Part shown: one piece after another, positions 1 to 5,714 of the stretch
Position numbering within the stretch: the stretch's first letter is position 1
Layout of the letters: each line of letters begins with the position of its first letter
Assembly (NCBI GenBank): GCA_016793525.1
Contig: JAEUJT010000447.1
Location: 1-7,336 of the forward strand
Length of the DNA stretch: 7,336 nt
Direction of reading: 5' to 3'
From: Archangium sp.
Lineage (GTDB): Bacteria; Myxococcota; Myxococcia; Myxococcales; Myxococcaceae
Translations under genes and position numbers: made by a program
Notes under the pieces: model-generated
The model's input: the letters and a program-made list of their open reading frames with translations, nothing else
Told to the model about the DNA's origin: nothing
The model's database searches: none

Positions 1-467
1 GGAGCACGCGACTGCCGGGGCGCAGCTACCGCTTGCTCTGCGTTGACGACAAACCGGGTCTCGGCTGCCAGGTAGATGCGCTCTCAGGAACGCTGGGGCT
101 CGTCTACGTCGCGACGACCCCCATCGGCTGCAGCCCGGGCCGATTCATGAAGTCGCTCGTCCAGATCCAGTCTCCGTCAGATTCAGAGATGGAACGCGCC
201 AGGGAGAGGCTCCTCGCGACGGGTTGGTTCAACCGGGTCGATGTCTCCGCCAGCGCGCTGCTCCCCGGGGATGCACGGCACGTCGTCATCCAAGTGGATG
301 TCTCGAGCCCCGAGGCCCTGTGTCGAGCCGCTGGCGAGACGTGGGCACCAAAGCCTGCGCCGAAGGCGGCGAGGCCTGACGACGAGGGCTGCCCGCATGG
401 AAAGAACTGTGTCCAGCTCGAACCCATCATTGCGGATCTGATTCGGTTCTTTTCCGAAACGAGGTGA
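1..467 (+). CDS. C-terminal part of a POTRA-like-domain protein (5' end cut by window edge)
   Basis: The frame is open to the left edge (first full codon at 3) and stops at 465-467, so the protein probably begins outside the window. A TTG at 33 would give 144 residues and an ATG at 147 a shorter form. Numbered from the TTG, residues 41-90 resemble a POTRA unit: a helix ending in RERLLATGWFNRVDV, followed by a strand that reads HVVIQVDV. This is the pattern of BamA/TamA/FhaC-type periplasmic domains, which grip outer-membrane or secreted polypeptides. No beta-barrel follows. The remainder is an Ala/Pro/Lys-rich linker and a short tail containing CPHGKNC and ending FFSETR. It has six cysteines, unusual for a POTRA protein. 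Four of ten Arg codons from residue 37 on are AGG, a codon not used for Arg in pepA of this window, so its codon use looks different. The POTRA call rests on pattern only; the exact role is unknown. It converges on the lyase gene with a 5-bp gap. Confidence 0.55.
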   Translation, partial: STRLPGRSYRLLCVDDKPGLGCQVDALSGTLGLVYVATTPIGCSPGRFMKSLVQIQSPSDSEMERARERLLATGWFNRVDVSASALLPGDARHVVIQVDVSSPEALCRAAGETWAPKPAPKAARPDDEGCPHGKNCVQLEPIIADLIRFFSETR

Positions 468-472
468 CTGGT

Positions 473-1375
473 TCACTCCGGAGCGCGCGTCTTCTCGGCG
501 ACGGCAATCTTTCGGCGCTCGACGGTGAGCGTCGCGGCGTCGACCATCTCGTCGTCGATCACGATCGCTCCGAGGCCCGCGTCGCGATCGGCCTTCGCGT
601 AGGCCTCGACGATGCGCCGCGCTTGCGCCAATTCCTCATCAGACGGCGTGAAGACCTGGTTGATCACTGGCACCTGCGCGGGGTGTATGGCCCACTTGCC
701 GTCGAAGCCGAGGCGGTGCGCGTGGCGTGCGTCGCGCTCGACGACGGCCAGATCTTTGTACTGCACCGTGACGCTGTCGATGGCGTCGAGCCCTGCGGCG
801 CGTGCGGCGACGAGCAGGTGCTGGCGCGCGTAGGCGAAGGTCGCCTCGTGATGTTCGCGAAAGTCGCGTGCTCCCACTTCTCCAGCGAAATCGGCCACAC
901 CGAAGATCAGCGAATCCAACCGCGGAGACGCCATCGCGATCGTCTGTGCGTTCAGCACCGCCGCGGCCGTCTCGAGCAGCACCTCGAGCCGAATGCGCCC
1001 CACCGGCAGCCCCCTGCTCTGCTCGATCTGCGTCACCAGCCGATCGACAAAGCGCACGTCGTCAGCCGTGCGCACCTTGGGCACCACCACCGCGTCGACG
1101 AATTCACCGCTCGCTTCGAGCACGTCGACGAGATCGCGGTAGCACCAGGGCGTTTCAACTCCGTTGATGCGGTAGGCGCGCACCTTGCCGCTCGTGAACG
1201 TGGAGGTGCGGAGCGCCTCGGCCACCGTGCGTCGCGCCTCGATCTTCTTCGATACCGCGCAGGCATCTTCGAGATCAAAGATCACCTCGTCGGCATCGCT
1301 CGCGGCGGCCTTCTGCATCATCGCGAGGGAGTGGCCGGGGCACGTCAGCTCGGTCCGCCGAATCGGTCGGGTCAT
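473..1375 (-). CDS. HpcH/HpaI aldolase / citrate lyase family protein, malyl-CoA or beta-methylmalyl-CoA lyase-like
   Basis: Predicted cytoplasmic Mg-dependent C-C lyase with a TIM-barrel fold, 300 residues, close to the family's usual size. The N-terminus RRTELTCPGHS and the following FDLEDA (residues 33-38) are the family's opening strands. R69 in RINGVETPW is the expected substrate-binding Arg. E135 in LEVLLE and D162 in FGVADFAGEVGAR are the expected Mg ligands. GFDGKWAIHPAQV (223-235) is the CoA-ester-lyase signature. D279 in DDEMVD is a candidate for the catalytic Asp near the C-terminus. The stretch YRDLVDVLEASGEFVDA, then PKV and VTQIE, reads more like Mcl1-type L-malyl-CoA/beta-methylmalyl-CoA lyases than CitE of citrate lyase, and no citD/citF neighbours are present. 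The substrate (malyl-, methylmalyl- or citramalyl-CoA) cannot be fixed from sequence. I chose ATG 1375 because family similarity starts at once; a GTG at 1438 would add 21 unsupported residues. No clear ribosome binding site is visible. It is divergent from the acyl-CoA-type regulator. Confidence 0.85.
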   Translation of the reverse strand: MTRPIRRTELTCPGHSLAMMQKAAASDADEVIFDLEDACAVSKKIEARRTVAEALRTSTFTSGKVRAYRINGVETPWCYRDLVDVLEASGEFVDAVVVPKVRTADDVRFVDRLVTQIEQSRGLPVGRIRLEVLLETAAAVLNAQTIAMASPRLDSLIFGVADFAGEVGARDFREHHEATFAYARQHLLVAARAAGLDAIDSVTVQYKDLAVVERDARHAHRLGFDGKWAIHPAQVPVINQVFTPSDEELAQARRIVEAYAKADRDAGLGAIVIDDEMVDAATLTVERRKIAVAEKTRAPE

Positions 1376-1440
1376 GTGGGCAGTTGATGACAGACGGTGC
1401 CAGCGCGCCACCTCCAGGTGCGGTAGACCCGTAGGCACGC
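1376..1440. promoter_or_regulatory. 65-bp divergent control region between lyase and regulator
   Basis: Only 65 bp separate the two start codons, so both promoters and any operator must lie here or extend into the coding regions. I cannot pick a credible sigma-70 -35/-10 pair on either strand. What is visible is an interrupted inverted repeat, CACCT-CC-AGGTG (1409-1420), and a direct repeat GGTGC at 1396-1400 and 1417-1421, 21 bp apart, about two helical turns. The TTTGCAAA-type core reported for RamB and PccR, members of this regulator family, is absent. Function as an operator is inferred from the layout. Confidence 0.5.
1409..1420. repeat. Interrupted inverted repeat CACCT-CC-AGGTG, candidate operator
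   Basis: Perfect 5-bp arms around a 2-bp spacer, in the middle of the short divergent gap and next to a helix-turn-helix regulator gene. The arms are short and the region is GC-rich, so chance is a real possibility. The right arm overlaps the second copy of the GGTGC direct repeat. Confidence 0.3.
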
Positions 1441-2916
1441 ATGAACTCGGACGCGCTCAACGCCAACGTCGGCTACCGGTTGCGCACGCTGCGGCTGTCG
1501 AAGAACGTGAAGCAGGCCGACGCGGCGCGCGAGCTGGGGGTCAGCCCGGCGTATTTGAACCTGATCGAAAAGGGCAAACGGGTGACGCCCTTCCCTCTCT
1601 TGTGGAAGGCGCTCCGCTTCTTTCAGGTCGACCCCGAGACCTTCATGGCGCAGCTCGGCGAGGGCCGCGTCGACGAGGCGCTGGCGAAGCTGCTCGACGA
1701 GCCGCTGCTCAAGACGCTGCAGCTCGACCAGGAGTCGCTCCAGTCGCTCTCCGCCGAGCCGAAGCTCGCGGGCACCGTGGCCGCGCTGTTCAACCTCTAC
1801 AAGAACACCCGCACCCAGCTCGAAAACGTGATGGCGCAGCTGTCGACCAAAGAACGCGCGGGTGAGGCGATGCCCGACGGCCGGCTCGACTATTCGCCGT
1901 TCGATGAGGTCACCGACTTTCTCCAGGCGCACCACAACTACTTCCCCGAGCTCGAAGAAGAAGCCGAGGCCCTGCGCGCCGATTTTTCGCTCGAGCGCGA
2001 GGTGCTGAGCAGCCAGCTCCGCCACCTGCTCGAGACGCGCTTCGGCATCGTCACCCGCTTCGAGGCGGGTCGCGACGGCTCCTCGGTGGTGCGCCGGCTC
2101 GATCTGGAGAAGCGCGAGCTCGCGATCTCCCCGTCGCTCACCGAGCAGATCATCAAGGTCCAGCTCGCGGCGACGCTCGGGTTGATGGTGTTGGACAAGA
2201 CGCGTCTGGTCGACCGCATCGTCGGCGACAAGACCCGGCACGCGGAGACCCAGCGGTTGATCAAGGTCAACCTGGCCAACTACTTCGCCGGCGCGCTCAT
2301 GTTGCCCTACGGCGACTTCTTCAAAGAGGTCGAGCGCACCCGCTACGACATCGAGCTGCTGAGCAACATCTTCAACGTCAGCTACGAGACCGTCGCTCAC
2401 CGGGTGTGCAACCTGGCCGACCCGAAGCGCCGCGGCCTGCCATTCCACTTCATTCGCACCGACATCGCCGGGAACATCTCGAAGCGGTACTCGGGCACGG
2501 GCTTGAAGTTCGCGTCGACCGGCTCGTGCGGCAAGTGGGCAGCGCACCTCGCCTTCTTGAACCCGCACCAGATCACCCGGCAGTACTCGCAGATGCCCGA
2601 TGGCTCGACGTACTTCGACTTCGCCAAGGTGCAGCTGCAGACGGTCGAGGGGTCCATCGTGCGCGGCACGGCCTACGCCATCGGCCTCGGCACCCATGCC
2701 GAAAATGCGAAGTACCTGGCCTACGGCATTCCCCTCACCGACGCGAAGCGTGACCCGGTGCCCACTGGCGTGTCGTGCCGGTTCTGCGAGCGCACCGACT
2801 GCAACCAGCGCGCGGCCGCCAGCTACCGCTTCGCCTTCTCCTTCGACGAATACACCAAAAAAGACTGCTTCTTCTCCCCGCTGGTGACGTCTGATCTCGG
2901 GGGCAAGAAGCGATGA
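1441..2916 (+). CDS. XRE-family regulator with ImmA/IrrE-like and DUF2083 domains (ScfR/RamB/PrpR type)
   Basis: DNA-binding transcriptional regulator of 491 residues, about the family's usual length. Residues 11-65 form a Cro/C1-type helix-turn-helix (QADAARELGVSPAYLNLIEKG, with recognition helix near 35-45). Residues about 150-330 correspond to the ImmA/IrrE-like region, but the HExxH zinc-peptidase motif is missing; only the trailing helix NLANYFAGALMLPY is recognisable, so no protease activity is expected. Residues about 345-480 match DUF2083, with GSCGKW (C363) and the cluster CRFCERTDCNQRA (C446, C449, C454). Mycobacterial PrpR, a family member, binds acyl-CoA and an Fe-S cluster, so these cysteines are candidate cluster ligands. 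Family members (RamB, PrpR, PccR) control glyoxylate, methylcitrate or propionyl-CoA carboxylation genes. An in-frame TAG at 1432-1434 makes ATG 1441 the first possible start. It is divergent from the lyase, its likely target, and overlaps the next gene by ATGA. Confidence 0.88.
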   Translation: MNSDALNANVGYRLRTLRLSKNVKQADAARELGVSPAYLNLIEKGKRVTPFPLLWKALRFFQVDPETFMAQLGEGRVDEALAKLLDEPLLKTLQLDQESLQSLSAEPKLAGTVAALFNLYKNTRTQLENVMAQLSTKERAGEAMPDGRLDYSPFDEVTDFLQAHHNYFPELEEEAEALRADFSLEREVLSSQLRHLLETRFGIVTRFEAGRDGSSVVRRLDLEKRELAISPSLTEQIIKVQLAATLGLMVLDKTRLVDRIVGDKTRHAETQRLIKVNLANYFAGALMLPYGDFFKEVERTRYDIELLSNIFNVSYETVAHRVCNLADPKRRGLPFHFIRTDIAGNISKRYSGTGLKFASTGSCGKWAAHLAFLNPHQITRQYSQMPDGSTYFDFAKVQLQTVEGSIVRGTAYAIGLGTHAENAKYLAYGIPLTDAKRDPVPTGVSCRFCERTDCNQRAAASYRFAFSFDEYTKKDCFFSPLVTSDLGGKKR

Positions 2917-3347
2917 GGCCCGTGGCCGCCGCGCTCGTGTTCTGCGCCTTCGCCTGCACGGCCTCGGTCGACACCGTTCGCGTTCGCGCGCCGGCTCCAG
3001 AGTCGATCTTCGTGCGCGTGGTCCAAACCATCGAGCGCAACTGCGTCGGCATCGACGTGGTCGACGACGCCAGCGGAGGCTACGTGATGTCGATCTGGCG
3101 CCAATGGCCGTTGGAGGTCGGGGCGATGCGCAGCCGGTGCGTCGCGACCATCACCACCGCTCCCGGGCAGGCGTACAGCGAGGTGCAGGTGTCTTTCGTC
3201 GTGAAGTATTGCGCACCCGAGGGCTCTCCCGAGGCCGCGGAGTACCCGCCCGATGGCTGCCAGGTCGTGTCAGAGTTGCCCGAAGACGTCGCCAAGGCGC
3301 TCACCCGGTCGGGCGCGCAGATCGAGGCCGAGCTGCAGCAGCGTTGA
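2913..3347 (+). CDS. Small predicted lipoprotein, function unknown
   Basis: I do not recognise this 144-residue protein. It starts with a short signal-like segment (MRPVAAALVFCAFAC); C15 in AFAC is the best lipobox cysteine, though Phe at -2 and Ala at -3 make it non-canonical. A second cysteine at C11 is less suitable. The mature part is beta-rich, with strands near residues 31-40, 57-62, 76-82 and 90-99, and has four further cysteines (C44, C76, C100, C116), which could pair as two disulfides in the periplasm. The C-terminus (about 123-144) looks helical and polar. Its ATG overlaps the regulator's stop as ATGA, so translation is probably coupled and the two genes are very likely one transcript. 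A purine stretch (AAGAAG) just upstream may serve as ribosome binding site. Envelope location is inferred from the leader; no function can be assigned. Confidence 0.75.
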   Translation: MRPVAAALVFCAFACTASVDTVRVRAPAPESIFVRVVQTIERNCVGIDVVDDASGGYVMSIWRQWPLEVGAMRSRCVATITTAPGQAYSEVQVSFVVKYCAPEGSPEAAEYPPDGCQVVSELPEDVAKALTRSGAQIEAELQQR

Positions 3348-3380
3348 CAGCGACGCCTCCCCCGGGGTGGAACGCGGCCC

Positions 3381-4715
3381 ATGCGACGACTTGCCCTCCT
3401 TCTGCTGCTGGCGGCCTGCGGTGATCAACGCCCGGTGCCCCTGGTCACCGTGCCGAACGCGACGCTGCCGCCGCCCGAGGTGAAGGTCACCCCGCCCCCA
3501 GGGCCGTTCAACGGCAGCATCGTGTTGACCTTCGAGACCGATCGCCCGGCCACGGTGTTCGTCAGCCTCGACGGCAGCGACCCGCAGGTGAGCGCGCAGA
3601 CCCGGCTGTCGGGCCCGTCGCCCTTCACCGTGATGCTCGATGCCACCACCATCGTGAAGTACTTCGTGTCTGACGACGCGAAAGATGGGCCGCTCCAAGA
3701 GGGCACCTGGGTGCGCGCAGGAGGCCCGGTTGGCACCATCTCTGGCGTTGTCGTGGTGGGCGACTTCGCCGTGGGCAAAGAGGTCGCCGTCACCCGCAAC
3801 GTGCAGACCAAGCGCCTGGGCAAGCCGATGGCGGCCGGCGAGGTGCCGTTCCTGTTCGAGATGCAGCAGAGCGGAACCTACCGGCTCACCGGGTACTCCG
3901 ATCGCAATGACGACGGTCAGATCATTCCGCTGATCGACTTCGCTTCAGATCCGGTGACGGTGCAGCTCGACCTGACCGACCCGTTCAAGGCCAGCGCCGA
4001 AAACGTGCGGCTCTACCTCGGCGCCTCGGCCACCGGTCTCGGCACGCTCCGCGGCATCATCAACCTGCCCAAGCCGCCGATTCTCCAGAACCTGCAGATC
4101 TCGCTCATCTCGCCCAGCTCGTTCACGGCTGGGTTCGACCCCACGACGCTCCTGCAGCAGCTCCAGGGTGGCTACCGGATCTTCACCGACCCCGCGGTGT
4201 CCGACTACCCGTACGTGATCACCAACCTCGAGCCCGGCCAGTACGTCGGCGTGCCCTCGCTGTTCGGCTTCGGCAGCACCGGCATCGCGCTCAACTTCAT
4301 CGCCAACCCGCTCCGGCCCATTCGCATCGAGGCCGACCAGGAGACGGTGCAGAACTACGCCTTCGGCCCCGTGAACCTGTCGGGCACGGTGACGATCGCC
4401 GCCGCGTCTGCGCCGAGCTCGCCCATCGGCTTCGGCATCGTCGCGGCCCGCGTCACCAGCCTCACCGATGGCATTCAGGCCGTGCTCATGCCGATCATCC
4501 TCACCCGCGATTCGACGACCGGCGACGTGACCGGCAGCTACCAGGGCACGGCGCTTCGTTCGAACCAGACCGTCAACCTGCGCGTGTTCAGCAACGGGCA
4601 GTCGGCGATCCTCGACGCGCTGACCTGGGTCATCAACCCGTTCGCGACGCAGCCGGCGCACGCGACTGCGATGGTGTCGACCATCGACATGGTCAAAGAC
4701 ATCACTGTGCCGTAA
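3381..4715 (+). CDS. Predicted lipoprotein with chitobiase C-terminal-like domain and three beta-rich repeats
   Basis: Secreted lipoprotein of 444 residues. The leader MRRLALLLLLAACGDQ has a clear lipobox with C13. D15 lies at +3 of the lipidated Cys rather than +2, so outer-membrane sorting is plausible. After a Pro-rich linker (17-42), residues 43-102 match the chitobiase/beta-hexosaminidase C-terminal-like (CHB_HEX_C) pattern: GSIVLTFETDRPATVFVSLDGSDP, then a gP…f.v turn and the strand TTIVKYFVSDD. This is a non-catalytic Ig-like module. Three segments follow, each opening with a similar strand: GTISGVVVV (118-126), GTLRGIINL (221-229) and NLSGTVTIA (332-340). They suggest transthyretin/carboxypeptidase-regulatory-like folds. 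DRNDDG (174-179) resembles a calcium-binding loop. No enzyme motif is visible, so a surface binding or structural role is possible. It lies 33 bp after the small lipoprotein gene, probably in the same operon, with a weak GGTGGA upstream. Its 3' end overlaps the convergent gene by 14 bp. Confidence 0.78.
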   Translation: MRRLALLLLLAACGDQRPVPLVTVPNATLPPPEVKVTPPPGPFNGSIVLTFETDRPATVFVSLDGSDPQVSAQTRLSGPSPFTVMLDATTIVKYFVSDDAKDGPLQEGTWVRAGGPVGTISGVVVVGDFAVGKEVAVTRNVQTKRLGKPMAAGEVPFLFEMQQSGTYRLTGYSDRNDDGQIIPLIDFASDPVTVQLDLTDPFKASAENVRLYLGASATGLGTLRGIINLPKPPILQNLQISLISPSSFTAGFDPTTLLQQLQGGYRIFTDPAVSDYPYVITNLEPGQYVGVPSLFGFGSTGIALNFIANPLRPIRIEADQETVQNYAFGPVNLSGTVTIAAASAPSSPIGFGIVAARVTSLTDGIQAVLMPIILTRDSTTGDVTGSYQGTALRSNQTVNLRVFSNGQSAILDALTWVINPFATQPAHATAMVSTIDMVKDITVP

Positions 4716-5622
4716 CGGCGCCGACGACAACCGGAGCCGGGACCGGGGCCGCGCTCGCCGCGAGCGGGCCCTCAGGGCACAGCTCGAGGAAGCGCTGCTT
4801 CGAGCGCGCGGTGAAGCTGTTGCGGCGAATCATCGAGCCCAGCAGCGCCAGCACCTCGCGGGTGTGCTCGAGCCCGCGATCGAGCGCCGCGAAAAAGTCG
4901 ACGTTCGGCCCGCGGTAGAACTCTCGCGTCGAGCCGTCGGTGCTGGCCGTGAAGCGCCCCAGCGGCGACGCCAGCGCCATGGAGAAGAAGTACAAGCCGC
5001 GCATCCACCCGTCGACGTCGGGCTTGGTCGGGGCCTCTCCAAACGCCTCCTGCGATGACACGCGCACCAACTCGTAGAGGCCACGGCCTACGCCCTGCGC
5101 GCCGCGCTCTTTGCGAATCTGCAGCTTGGCCTTGATCGCCGACGTGCCCACCATCGGGCTCCCGTGGAGGTCTTGCATCAGCAGCAGCGCCTGCGCCCAC
5201 TCGATGCGGTGCCGCGCCGCGAGCTCGGTCTCACCCGGCTTGCGGTGCGCGACGATCAGCGCCGACACCATCGGCTCGAGCGCGCGGGCGATGCCCAGCT
5301 GGGTGAAATAGCCGGCGAGAAACGCGAGGCCCGCGTCGACGCCCACCAGCGCGCCGTTCGACACCAGCTCGGCGGCCTTCACTCCGAAGGCGACCGGCGC
5401 CGTGCCGTGCAGCAGCGCGGTGAAGTGCGGAGCCCGCGCGCGGCGGCTCCAGGCGTCGAGGCCCAGCGCCCACCCGCCGAACCAGGGGAGCTCGGGCAGC
5501 GCGGCGCCGAACCGCGCGTATTGCAGATCATCACCGAGTGCTTTGGCGAACTCGGGAGGGAGCGAAGTGCTGTGTGCCGAGAGCCGTTCAACAGCGGTCA
5601 GCGAGGTCAACAGAGAAGGCAT
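4702..5622 (-). CDS. Uncharacterised protein, possibly a degenerate zinc-dependent phospholipase C-family relative
   Basis: A 306-residue, mostly helical protein without signal peptide. Residues 31-48 (DDLQYARFGAALPELPWF), H66/H72 in APHFTALLHG, 98-117 (GLAFLAGYFTQLGIARALEP) and 137-160 (RHRIEWAQALLLMQDLHG…) follow the order of zinc-dependent phospholipase C-like (Zn_dep_PLPC) proteins: a GA.lPD motif, a lid His, a SHyaxDxxxHP motif and a Hxx(V/I)E helix. Here the acidic and His positions are mostly changed (PE for PD; TQLGIARALEP lacks both His and the Asp), so metal binding and catalysis look lost or altered. This family link is from memory of the pattern and is moderate at best. The last 19 residues are Ala/Pro/Val-rich and run into the convergent lipoprotein gene, with a 14-bp overlap. 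The ATG at 5620-5622 has no strong ribosome binding site but is the only early Met. It is divergent from pepA. Confidence 0.72.
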   Translation of the reverse strand: MPSLLTSLTAVERLSAHSTSLPPEFAKALGDDLQYARFGAALPELPWFGGWALGLDAWSRRARAPHFTALLHGTAPVAFGVKAAELVSNGALVGVDAGLAFLAGYFTQLGIARALEPMVSALIVAHRKPGETELAARHRIEWAQALLLMQDLHGSPMVGTSAIKAKLQIRKERGAQGVGRGLYELVRVSSQEAFGEAPTKPDVDGWMRGLYFFSMALASPLGRFTASTDGSTREFYRGPNVDFFAALDRGLEHTREVLALLGSMIRRNSFTARSKQRFLELCPEGPLAASAAPVPAPVVVGAVTAQ

Positions 5623-5714
5623 CGAGCGGGGCGGACTGTACCTTTCCTGTGGCCCTTTGAGACCCGTTCGCTACATTCCGCCAACTTTTTTCCACGTAAG
5701 GAAATGGCTCTCTC
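5623..5714. promoter_or_regulatory. 92-bp divergent intergenic region upstream of pepA
   Basis: This gap must hold the pepA promoter and that of the minus-strand gene. It is more AT-rich than its surroundings, with a T6 run at 5686-5691. TTGAGA (5657-5662) resembles a -35 box and TACATT (5672-5677) a -10 box, but they are only 9 bp apart, so they are not a matched pair. No operator-like inverted repeat was found. Confidence 0.4.
5698..5703 (+). promoter_or_regulatory. Shine-Dalgarno-like AAGGAA of pepA
   Basis: AAGGAA lies 11 bases before ATG 5715, a rather long but workable spacing. An in-frame TAA (5697-5699) overlaps its first bases, so no in-frame start lies further upstream and ATG 5715 is fixed as the first possible one. 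An out-of-frame ATG at 5704 sits almost directly on the motif. Confidence 0.5.

Noticed and set aside
464..1387. Plus-strand open frame of 307 codons opposite the lyase
   Set aside because: Shadow of the lyase: rich in Arg, His, Asp and Val, with no family pattern, while the minus strand carries a full conserved enzyme.
1372..2697. Long minus-strand open frame (441 codons) opposite the regulator gene
   Set aside because: It is Arg/Leu/Glu/Val/Gly-rich without recognisable domains and mirrors the third-position G/C bias of the plus-strand gene. Such antisense frames are common in GC-rich DNA.
3360..3367. CCCCGGGG palindrome between the two lipoprotein genes
   Set aside because: Too short, no loop and no T-run for a terminator; likely chance in GC-rich DNA, and part of it overlaps the weak ribosome binding site region.
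3945..4730. Minus-strand open frame of 261 codons opposite the large lipoprotein
   Set aside because: Composition dominated by Arg, Val, Gly, Asp and Glu with no signal or domain. The plus strand has a clear lipobox and a chitobiase-like module.
5106..5114. CTTTGCGAA, a near match to the TTTGCAAA core of RamB/PccR sites
   Set aside because: It lies inside the coding sequence of the 4702-5622 gene, is imperfect, and is far from the regulator's likely target promoters.
5657..5677. TTGAGA and TACATT as a sigma-70 promoter for pepA
   Set aside because: The spacing is 9 bp instead of about 17, so the two boxes cannot work together.
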